Assembly (NCBI GenBank): GCA_016711805.1
Contig: JADJSH010000001.1
Coordinates: 62,001-126,000, forward strand
Origin: Bacteroidota bacterium
Lineage (GTDB): Bacteria > Bacteroidota > Bacteroidia > B-17B0 > Aurantibacillaceae
Length of the DNA: 64,000 nt
Direction of reading: 5' to 3'
Shown: positions 1 through 7,588 of the stretch, piece after piece
Numbering within the stretch: the stretch's first letter is position 1
How the letters are laid out: every line of letters begins with the position of its first letter
Made by a program: the position numbers and the translations under genes
The notes under the pieces: generated by a model
Seen by the model: only the letters and a program-made list of their open reading frames with translations
Told to the model about the DNA's origin: nothing
The model's database searches: none

Positions 1-246
1 TTTTTAAATAACGCTAAAAAAATTGTGGCTTCAAAAACTTTAAAAGAGTTTGAATCTATTTTACCAACTAATGTATTTTTCCGTATTCACCGTTCTTCTT
101 TAATAAACATTGATTTCATTAAGGAATATTCAAATGCGGAAGGTGTCACCATTATTATGGCAGATGGCACAAGTATTCAAGTATCAAAAGCTCGTTCACA
201 GGAGTTTGCTGAGTTTTTGAAAACAAGAGCCGTTACCCCTAAGTAA
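1..246 (+). CDS. LytTR-type response regulator, C-terminal part only
   Basis: The reading frame is open from the first base of the window, so only the last 81 residues of the protein are present. They match the end of a LytTR DNA-binding domain: the segment FFRIHRSSLINIDFI is the conserved HRS(Y/F)(I/L)VN-like strand, followed by the usual short loop, a strand around ADGTSIQVSKAR and a closing helix. LytTR regulators of this kind normally carry an N-terminal receiver domain and work with a LytS-type histidine kinase, and exactly such a kinase follows. A GTG at position 25 lies inside the domain and is not a real start. The gene is separated from the kinase by a perfect hairpin, so the two may be transcribed separately. 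The receiver domain lies outside the window, so that part of the call is inferred. Confidence 0.88.
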   Translation, partial: FLNNAKKIVASKTLKEFESILPTNVFFRIHRSSLINIDFIKEYSNAEGVTIIMADGTSIQVSKARSQEFAEFLKTRAVTPK

Positions 247-269
247 ATTAATTGAAATGTTTATTTTCA

Positions 270-297
270 ATAATCGCGAGGCCTACCTCGCGATTAT
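270..297. terminator. Hairpin after the LytTR regulator
   Basis: A perfect 12-bp inverted repeat (270-281 with 286-297) with a 4-base loop lies between the regulator stop and the kinase start. It contains a GC-rich core CGCGAGG and is followed by an AT-rich run but not a pure T tract. It most likely ends regulator transcription. A dyad operator is the alternative. Confidence 0.6.
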
Positions 298-344
298 CAT
301 TTAAAGTAAATTGTAAAATATTCCGTATTTTTATAAGATACAAT

Positions 345-3287
345 ATGTACAAAACACACATATATATTCTATTTATTAGTCTATTATGGCTAATTCAAAT
401 CACATCAGCCCAAAATCGTAGCTTTTCGTTTCAGCATTATGGTCCAGAAGATGGATTAAGTAATGCCAATGTATTTGCTATTAAGCAAGACAAGCATCAC
501 ATCTTATACTTAGCTACCGAAAATGGTGTTTATAATTTTGACGGATATAAATTTGAAAAAATAAAGCCTAAAACTCCTCTTAAATCTAATTACATAAGAA
601 ATATAGGATTTAATGGTGCTGACAATTTAATTATTATCAATCGCAGAGAAGGAATTTACGAATACAAGAAAAAAGAAAACGACGCTTCTCTTGTGAAAAA
701 TCTAGTCTTTCATAACTCTGTAGATGAATTAGTATTGGATGGAAACTACGGATATTCATTAAACGATCAAATATCAGTATCATCAACAGAATTAAAAACG
801 GGAACTGTATATGAAGACAATGTAAAAAAAGCAGATAACAACAATCAAGCCTTTGCCATTTTTAAAACTAAACAAAATCAAGTATTAGTTGGGAGAACAG
901 ATGGTTTATATCAGTTTAAAAATGGAGTTCAAGAAAAAATAAATATTGGAAAAACAATCCCCATTTATTCTATTACAGAAGATACAACTGGCACTTTATA
1001 TGTGGGAAGCGACAATGCAATTTTATGTATAAAAAATAACACCATCATAAAAACAATTCCAGTAAAAACGCAAAAAGCAACTAGTTTTTTTATCGCTAAT
1101 AACACAGCTCGAGTAAGTAAGTTAATTATTGATAAATATCAACGCTTATGGTTTACAAACAATCCTGATGATAATTTATATGTTATAGAAAACAATATCA
1201 CCTTTGATGCCTTTGATTTATTGGGTATAGACAAAGTACTAATTAATTGTATTTATAAAGACACCGATGATCATATTTGGATAGGAACCTTTAATGATGG
1301 TGTATACTTTATCCAAAACCCACAATTACAAAACTTCTCCTTTACATCTGGTCGAAAAATATTGCCCGTTAGCAGTGCTGCATTTGTAGAAAAAAGTATT
1401 GTGGTTGGAACAAATAATGGCTTATTTATTTTTGATAAGACTAATAACAATACACAAACCATTATTGCTCCAGATGAGCTGTTTAACGAAACGGTTTATG
1501 GTATTCATCCTTTAGGAAAAGAAGTCATCTACTCTAAAACAAACTCAGCGAATAATAAAAAAGGGTCATTTTTATTGAATAATTCTTTCTATAATTTTTC
1601 TCCAATAGCATCTCGTTTATTTTCATATTGCCAAAACCCAGAAGAAGCCTATATGGCAGATGGGACAGCTACTTTGTATAAAATAAAAAACTACAAGTCT
1701 GAGAAGTACACGGTTATTGATACCCTTATTTCTTATCCGGATTATAGAACCAAAATCAATACTATTTTCGAACTAAATGATAATCTCCTTGTAGGAACAT
1801 CTGATGGATTAAGTGTGTATTCTTTAAAAACAAAAAGCTATAAAAACTATCGTAATCAATTGTTTAGTTTCGGTATTAACGATATTAAACACTTCCAGAA
1901 CAAAACATACTTAGCACATGAAAATGGAATTACAATTTTTGAAGACTCTATCCTAATACAAGAAATTGGCACGCAACAATTAACCGCAGTTAAAAAAATA
2001 AAATTTTATCAAAACCGAATATGGATTGCCACTTTAGATGGCTTGTTTATTTGCGATAACAAATTTCAACCAATAGTTATTTATAATAAATCAAACGGAT
2101 TGTTATCAAACACTATCAACGATGTTGTATTTAACGGCGACAATTGTTGCATTTGTAGTGATAAAGGAATTACAATATGTGCTATTAATGATTTATTAAA
2201 ACAAGCAAGACCAGCAAATAAGTTATTTATAACAAGTATTGATGCGGAAGGAAGTATTATAGAACTACAAAACAATAAATTAAATTTAACCAGCGCTCAA
2301 ACTGATGTGATGATTAGTTTTTCTAGTCCACTATATGTAAAACCTAACAAACAATATTACCGTTATAGATACAATAGTACTAAAGACAAAGGATGGTTTG
2401 ATTTAGAAAACCGACAAATCCACTTAACATCAATTGACGGAGGAACACATCAACTAGAAATTATCTATTCCTACGATGGATTTAATTGGTCTGATCCTAT
2501 TTCTATCACCATAAAAAAAGAAATTCCTTTTAAGCAAACCATTTGGTTTACATTATCAATCATTTTTGGAGCACTCCTCTTTATAATGATTGTAGCTGTT
2601 ATTGTTGTTAAACGTGTGCGAACAAAAGCTACCAGAAGAGTGCAAGAAGACCGCCAGGTAAATTTATTAAAACATCAGGCAATGAATTCGTTAATGAGTC
2701 CGCACTTTATTTTTAATTCATTAACTTCTATTCAAAATTACATCAACTTAAACGACTCTTTGAAAGCGAGTGAATACCTTGCTAAATTTTCTAGATTAAT
2801 CAGAATGATTATCGAAAAAGCTTCGCAAAGCGAAATTGCTTTACATGAAGAGTTAATACGATTAAATTATTATTTGGATTTAGAAAAAGAACGCTTTAAA
2901 GGAAAATTTGATTTCCATTTGGATGTAGCTCAGGATATTAATACGCTAGATATTAAAATCCCTAACATGATTATTCAACCTTATGCCGAAAACTCAATTA
3001 TACATGGCATTTTACCAAAACATGAACACGGTAATTTATACATCCGTTTCAAAAAACAAAACGAACAAACTTTATTAATCATTATTGAAGATGACGGTAT
3101 TGGATTTAATAAGGCCAAAGAAAATGCGAAAGCTGGTCACAAATCGTTAGGAACGAAAACGATTGAAAACATATTAGAATTGAATACAAAACTGACTGGA
3201 AAGAATCAAAAAGTGGAGATAATCGACAAATCTGAATTATCACCCGCCGAACAAGGCACAAGAATCACAATTTCTTTGCAGATTTAA
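345..3287 (+). CDS. Propeller-type sensor histidine kinase (LytS/His_kinase family)
   Basis: This is a membrane sensor kinase of about 980 residues. I place the start at the ATG at 345 because it begins a clean signal peptide (MYKTHIYILFISLLWLIQ, cleavage near ITSAQ). A TTG at 252 would put a non-signal extension in front and its frame crosses the upstream hairpin. After the signal comes a long region of two-component-regulator propeller repeats (motifs such as WIGTFNDGVY, WIATLDGLF, SNTINDVV), then a Y_Y_Y-like domain near residues 650-720, one transmembrane helix at about 733-757, and a cytoplasmic PF06580 kinase domain with the phosphoacceptor motif SPHFIFNSL (His near 786). A HATPase region follows with an N box (QPYAENSI) and a G box (EDDGIGF). 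The partner is presumably the LytTR regulator just upstream. The periplasmic ligand is unknown. Confidence 0.9.
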   Translation: MYKTHIYILFISLLWLIQITSAQNRSFSFQHYGPEDGLSNANVFAIKQDKHHILYLATENGVYNFDGYKFEKIKPKTPLKSNYIRNIGFNGADNLIIINRREGIYEYKKKENDASLVKNLVFHNSVDELVLDGNYGYSLNDQISVSSTELKTGTVYEDNVKKADNNNQAFAIFKTKQNQVLVGRTDGLYQFKNGVQEKINIGKTIPIYSITEDTTGTLYVGSDNAILCIKNNTIIKTIPVKTQKATSFFIANNTARVSKLIIDKYQRLWFTNNPDDNLYVIENNITFDAFDLLGIDKVLINCIYKDTDDHIWIGTFNDGVYFIQNPQLQNFSFTSGRKILPVSSAAFVEKSIVVGTNNGLFIFDKTNNNTQTIIAPDELFNETVYGIHPLGKEVIYSKTNSANNKKGSFLLNNSFYNFSPIASRLFSYCQNPEEAYMADGTATLYKIKNYKSEKYTVIDTLISYPDYRTKINTIFELNDNLLVGTSDGLSVYSLKTKSYKNYRNQLFSFGINDIKHFQNKTYLAHENGITIFEDSILIQEIGTQQLTAVKKIKFYQNRIWIATLDGLFICDNKFQPIVIYNKSNGLLSNTINDVVFNGDNCCICSDKGITICAINDLLKQARPANKLFITSIDAEGSIIELQNNKLNLTSAQTDVMISFSSPLYVKPNKQYYRYRYNSTKDKGWFDLENRQIHLTSIDGGTHQLEIIYSYDGFNWSDPISITIKKEIPFKQTIWFTLSIIFGALLFIMIVAVIVVKRVRTKATRRVQEDRQVNLLKHQAMNSLMSPHFIFNSLTSIQNYINLNDSLKASEYLAKFSRLIRMIIEKASQSEIALHEELIRLNYYLDLEKERFKGKFDFHLDVAQDINTLDIKIPNMIIQPYAENSIIHGILPKHEHGNLYIRFKKQNEQTLLIIIEDDGIGFNKAKENAKAGHKSLGTKTIENILELNTKLTGKNQKVEIIDKSELSPAEQGTRITISLQI

Positions 3288-3353
3288 TTTTTGAAAATAA
3301 TTAATATAAATTAACAGATAACAACATCATAAGCGCATAACTTTTGCAATTAC

Positions 3354-4355
3354 TTGAGCATCAAAAAAAACATATTCATATTACTATTTAGTGTTTTACT
3401 GTGTAATTTAAATGCACAGATAAAACCATCAAATTTATTACCTGATACAACATTCATTTGTGCGGGTGATTCGTTTTTAATTAAGTTCACTGAAGATCAA
3501 GTAAGCAAAAATGCCACCTATCAATTAAATACAAGTTATGGTATCATTGTTAATACAAAACAATTTTACATCAAAAAGAAAGGCATTTACTCAATAAAAA
3601 TTATTGATGGAAAAAGAACACTAATAGATACCACCTATTTAAAGTTTAACGAAAGACCTAAAATCCGCATTAGGGATACCATTATTTGCGGCAATCCAAT
3701 AACGATTACCGCTAATAACAAAAACTATAAATACGCTTGGAGTACAGGAGAAACTAGCGACCAAATAAAAATAGAAAAACCAGGAATGTATTGGTTAAAA
3801 AGCAATAACAAGGGTTGTACTTATATTGATACATTTAAAGTAAGTTCTGCAAATGCCGTAGTACCTAATTTTGGTAAAGAAATTTTAGTTTGTGAAAACG
3901 AGCCTAACAAAATTCTATCGGTTAAAGCTCCCTCAGATGTAAAATTATTTTGGAACACAGGTGCTAATACATCAAGTATCACTGCTACTAAAGAGGGTTT
4001 ATATTGGGTAATTAGCACATCCAAAACTTGTGGTATTAGAACAGATAGTGTGGTTATTAAATACAAAAATTGCGATTGTGATGTTTATATCCCAAATAGC
4101 TTTACGCCAAATGACGACGATAGAAATGATGTCTTTTCTCCAACATTTCAATGCGAATACAATTACTTTTCGTTAACTATTTTTGATAGATGGGGTAACA
4201 CTGTTTACATATCAACCAATATAAATGCTAAATGGGATGGTAAATTTAAAGGAAATCCATGTCCTGATGATGTATACGTTTACCGATTAGAAGCCATTCA
4301 AAGAGGTAACGATAAAAAACTAGTTCGCAACGGACATATTTCTTTATTTAGATGA
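3354..4355 (+). CDS. Secreted protein with T9SS type B (gliding-motility-associated) C-terminal domain
   Basis: The protein has 333 residues. It starts with a signal peptide (SIKKNIFILLFSVLLCNLNAQ) read from a TTG codon, since no ATG is available upstream of the signal. The middle holds Ig-like/PKD-like segments with repeated patterns such as YAWSTGET and LFWNTGAN, each followed by a cysteine-containing turn. The C terminus, from about residue 245 (YIPNSFTPNDDDRNDVFSP, then FDRWGNTVY and KWDGKFKGNPCPDDVYVY), is the CHU_C domain that directs export through the type IX system and is removed at the cell surface. The binding target is unknown. The stop overlaps the start of the esterase gene by four bases (ATGA), so the two are probably translationally coupled and exported together. 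Confidence 0.85.
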   Translation: MSIKKNIFILLFSVLLCNLNAQIKPSNLLPDTTFICAGDSFLIKFTEDQVSKNATYQLNTSYGIIVNTKQFYIKKKGIYSIKIIDGKRTLIDTTYLKFNERPKIRIRDTIICGNPITITANNKNYKYAWSTGETSDQIKIEKPGMYWLKSNNKGCTYIDTFKVSSANAVVPNFGKEILVCENEPNKILSVKAPSDVKLFWNTGANTSSITATKEGLYWVISTSKTCGIRTDSVVIKYKNCDCDVYIPNSFTPNDDDRNDVFSPTFQCEYNYFSLTIFDRWGNTVYISTNINAKWDGKFKGNPCPDDVYVYRLEAIQRGNDKKLVRNGHISLFR

Positions 4356-5581
4356 TGAAATCAAAATTTAGGTTATACTTAATAGTTACTGTTTTGTCAA
4401 GCATCATTACGAGTCATTCTATTTTTTCGCAAGAGGATTTAGTTCAAATTCGTCCCTTTGGTGCAAATCCAGGTAATTTAAAATTGATGTTTTATGATCC
4501 AGGAAATATTACAGAGAAAGCCCCATTAGTTGTAGTTCTGCATGGTTGCACACAAATGGCAAAATCCTGCGCCGAACAAAGTGGTTGGAATAAATTAGCA
4601 AAAATGCATCAGTTTTATGTTTTATATCCTGAGCAAATCATCGTCAATAATCCTGAAAATTGCTTTAATTGGTACCGTGCTTCCGACCAAAGTCGTGATA
4701 AAGGCGAACCTGCCTCTATCATGCAAATGATAACACATTTAAAGAAAAACAAAAACATTGATAGCACTAAAATTTATGTGATTGGTCTTTCGGCTGGTGG
4801 TGCCATGAGTAGCATTATGATGGCAGCTTTTCCCGAAGTATTTGATAAAGGAGGCGTGATGGCTGGTGGCCCCTACAAATCAGCAGAATCTGTAATGAAA
4901 GCAGGAACCTCTATGGTAGGTATGGTTTCTAAATCGCCTGAAGATTGGGGAGATTTAGTTCGAAAAGAAAATCCAAATTATAAAGGTAAATATCCCGAAT
5001 TAATCGTTTTTCATGGTGGAATTGACCCAGTTGTCAGCACTAATAATTCTAATCAATTGATTAAACAATGGACTAATATTCACAATGCCGATTATGAAGA
5101 AGACGAGCATTATGAGCGTTTTAGAAATGATGAGGACATTGAATGTACCATTTACAAAAACAATCAGCAAGAAGAAATAGTGCGTTATTACCGAATTAGA
5201 GGTATTGGCCACGCTTTACCAATAGATACAGGTAGTTGCTCTACACAAGGAGGGAAAACAGGGTTATTTGCAATTAACAAAAGGTTTCATAGTACATTTT
5301 GGGCCGCACAATTTTTCGGACTCATCAAAACACCTTATCAAATTACTGGCGAAACAATTGTAAAACCCAAAACAACCAATCTCACCTACTCCGTTCCTTT
5401 TCATCAAGGTTCCAAATACTTTTGGAATATGCCTGCAGGTATGTGGATTACGAATGGGAAACACACCAATTCAATCTCCGTAGATATAGATTATCAAAGC
5501 GGTTGCCTAGAGGTTACAGAAACTGATGCAAACGGCTGTAAATTAGAGCCTTGCAAATTATGGATTGAAGTAAAGGATTAG
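4352..5581 (+). CDS. Secreted PHB-depolymerase-family esterase with C-terminal PKD-like domain
   Basis: This is an alpha/beta hydrolase of the poly(3-hydroxybutyrate) depolymerase/feruloyl esterase type (LpqC/PF10503-like). A signal peptide covers about the first 27 residues. The catalytic domain shows the oxyanion strand VVVLHGCTQMAKSCA, the nucleophile elbow GLSAGGAMSS with the active serine, an acid segment GGIDPVVS and the family's histidine motif GIGHALP. From about residue 335 the tail (KYFWNMPAGMWITNG, then SISVDIDY) looks like a PKD_6-type domain as found in secreted Bacteroidota proteins. No full T9SS sorting domain is visible. The start ATG at 4352 overlaps the previous stop; an ATG one codon later is equally possible. 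The substrate is probably a short-chain or aromatic ester, but the sequence does not settle it. Confidence 0.82.
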   Translation: MMKSKFRLYLIVTVLSSIITSHSIFSQEDLVQIRPFGANPGNLKLMFYDPGNITEKAPLVVVLHGCTQMAKSCAEQSGWNKLAKMHQFYVLYPEQIIVNNPENCFNWYRASDQSRDKGEPASIMQMITHLKKNKNIDSTKIYVIGLSAGGAMSSIMMAAFPEVFDKGGVMAGGPYKSAESVMKAGTSMVGMVSKSPEDWGDLVRKENPNYKGKYPELIVFHGGIDPVVSTNNSNQLIKQWTNIHNADYEEDEHYERFRNDEDIECTIYKNNQQEEIVRYYRIRGIGHALPIDTGSCSTQGGKTGLFAINKRFHSTFWAAQFFGLIKTPYQITGETIVKPKTTNLTYSVPFHQGSKYFWNMPAGMWITNGKHTNSISVDIDYQSGCLEVTETDANGCKLEPCKLWIEVKD

Positions 5582-5642
5582 TCTAAAAAGATTTCATTTT
5601 TTAATAAAAACCCCCTAAATTCACTACTTTATAAAAATTTAG

Positions 5643-6725
5643 GTGTCTTTTAAGAAAATACTTTTTTTTCCTTTTGCTGTAATTTATGGCATTATCACAT
5701 CGTTGCGTAATTTATTGTACGATTGGAAATTTTTTAAAAAGTAAATCGGTCGATGTGCACACTATTTGTGTTGGAAATTTAGCAGTTGGTGGTACTGGAA
5801 AACACCTCATGTAGAGTATTTAATTAATATATTACAAAACGACTTTAAAATAGCCATACTTAGTCGCGGTTACAAACGTAAAACATCTGGCTTTATTCAG
5901 GCAACAAGCACAAGTACAGCATTTGATATAGGTGACGAACCATTGCAATACAAAACAAAAAATCCTCAATTAGAAGTTTGTGTGGATGCCAATAGAGTAA
6001 ATGGCATTAAAAAAATGTTAGAACTTCCTGAACCACCAAAAGTGGTAATTTTAGATGATGCCTTTCAGCATCGTGCTTTAAACTGCGAACTAAAAATTGT
6101 GATAAGCGAGTACAATAATTTGTATTTAAACGATTGTATGATGCCTGCTGGTTATCTGCGAGAATCAAAAAAAGGTATTGAAAGAGCGGATATTATTATC
6201 ATCAGTAAAACACCTGATAAAACAACCGCCATTGATATACGTAATGTGATAAAAGATTTAAAACCTTTAGCTCATCAACAATTATTTTTTACTTGGTTGA
6301 AATATGGCGAATTAAAAGGCTTTCAAAATCCTGCTGACACCATTGATACGTTAGATGATCTATTTCGTTACCGTATAGTAGCATTTACTGGTATTGGTAA
6401 TCCAAAACCAATGATTACCTACTTAAAAGAATACGCTTCAGATGTAATACATATTCAGTTTCCTGACCATCACAGCTTTACAATTCAGGATATTGCAGAT
6501 GTAAGAGCGCAATTAGATGCCATTGAAGGCGGAAACAAAATAGTAGTAACTACTGAAAAAGATGCTATGAGATTACGTGGCACTGACTTGCAGGATATAG
6601 CAAATACATTACCTTTGTACGTTTTGCCGATAGAGGTAGATTTTAAAGACAAAACACAAGAATTTAACGATACAATCATAAACTATGTTAGAACAAATAA
6701 ATTTTACCACAAAAAGTATTCTTGA
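5643..6725 (+). CDS. lpxK: Tetraacyldisaccharide 4'-kinase LpxK (interrupted by two compensating indels)
   Basis: LpxK phosphorylates the 4' position of lipid A disaccharide at the inner membrane. The bulk of the protein reads from about 5800 (TPHVEYLI onward; DDAFQHR; TTEKDAMRL). The N terminus lies in another frame: from the GTG at 5643 one reads a membrane anchor (MSFKKILFFPFAVIYGIITS, then LRNLLYDWKFF) that stops at 5742. The P-loop segment VGNLAVGGTGK sits between them in the third frame. Removing one A from the run at 5736-5740 and adding one A to the run at 5799-5802 restores a continuous protein of about 360 residues, the normal family length. The lesions are in homopolymers and cancel out, so sequence error is the simplest explanation. 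If they are real, the ATP-binding loop is lost. The 3' end overlaps the next gene by 41 bases. Confidence 0.85.
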
Positions 6726-7500
6726 AAAAACAAATAACTTCCGCCCCGAAATAGGAATTATTTTAGGAACAGGATTAGGAGGACTAGTAACAGAAATAAG
6801 CGCAGAATTCGTTATCCCATACGAGGAGATTCCGAATTTTCCTGTAAGCACAGTAGAAGGTCATAGCGGCAAATTAATATTTGGAGAATTAGGTGGCAAA
6901 AAAGTAATGGCCATGCAAGGTCGTTTTCATTTTTATGAAGGGTACACCATGCATCAAATTACATTCCCTGTTCGTGTGATGAAAGCAATTGGCATCCATA
7001 CAGTATGTGTATCAAATGCAAGTGGTGGCATGAATCCTGATTTTGAAATTGGAGAAATCATGATTATCAATGATCATATTAATTTATTTCCAACCAATCC
7101 TTTAATTGGAAAAAACATTGCTGAACTAGGTCCACGTTTCCCAGATATGAGCGAAGCGTATGATAAAAAATTAATTGCAATGGCTGTAGAAATTGCGAAA
7201 GCAAATAATATTAAAGTAAGTCAAGGCTCTTATGCTGGATTAACTGGCCCTTGTTTTGAAACTCCTGCCGAATATCGTTACATCAGAAGAATTGGTGCTG
7301 ATACCGTTGGAATGAGTACTGTACCAGAAGTAATTGTTGCTAAACATGGCGGCATGCGCGTATTTGGTGTAAGTATCGTAACTGATTTAGGTGTAGAAGG
7401 TGATGTTCAAAATGTGAGTCACGAAGAAGTTCAACATATTGCAAAAATGCAAGAACCTAAAATGACTTTATTGATGAAGGAATTAATTCGTTCAATGTAA
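6685..7500 (+). CDS. Purine-nucleoside phosphorylase (trimeric, inosine/guanosine type)
   Basis: This enzyme cleaves purine nucleosides with phosphate to free base and ribose 1-phosphate (purine salvage, cytosol). The 271-residue length fits the trimeric PNP family. Visible motifs are the phosphate loop GIILGTGLGGL, the segment VEGHSGKL with its active-site histidine, the family signature around MQGRFHFYEGY, NASGGMNP, and the base-binding region with GPCFETPAEYR and the MSTVPEV segment followed by SIVTDLG. The ATG at 6685 begins MLEQINFTTKSILEK, which is the expected N-terminal helix, so the 41-base overlap with lpxK is real and implies co-transcription. Confidence 0.93.
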   Translation: MLEQINFTTKSILEKTNNFRPEIGIILGTGLGGLVTEISAEFVIPYEEIPNFPVSTVEGHSGKLIFGELGGKKVMAMQGRFHFYEGYTMHQITFPVRVMKAIGIHTVCVSNASGGMNPDFEIGEIMIINDHINLFPTNPLIGKNIAELGPRFPDMSEAYDKKLIAMAVEIAKANNIKVSQGSYAGLTGPCFETPAEYRYIRRIGADTVGMSTVPEVIVAKHGGMRVFGVSIVTDLGVEGDVQNVSHEEVQHIAKMQEPKMTLLMKELIRSM

Positions 7501-7532
7501 TATATTTTCATCGTCATTTTATCACAATAGAA

Positions 7533-7576
7533 CTCTGCACCCTTTGCTAAAAAACTCCGCTTCTTTGCGGTTAAAT
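7533..7576. repeat. Small intergenic repeat-like segment upstream of the S46 peptidase gene
   Basis: The stretch contains two similar half-units (CTCTGCACCCTTTGC and CTCCGCTTCTTTGCGG), the second running into TTAAATAA. Similar CTCTGCG..CTTTGCGGTTAAAT segments are recalled as common spacer repeats in environmental Bacteroidota genomes. The identification as a repeat family is from memory, and only one copy is seen here. Confidence 0.35.
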
Positions 7577-7588
7577 AATAAACAAAAC

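Noticed and set aside
252..345. TTG at 252 as start of the sensor kinase
   Set aside because: It would run the coding sequence through the perfect 12-bp hairpin and put 31 residues in front of a clear signal peptide that begins at the ATG at 345.
5736..5805. Programmed ribosomal frameshift in lpxK
   Set aside because: Two separate shifts of opposite sign would be needed within about 65 bases, and neither site has a slippery heptamer plus stimulator. Paired homopolymer errors are simpler.
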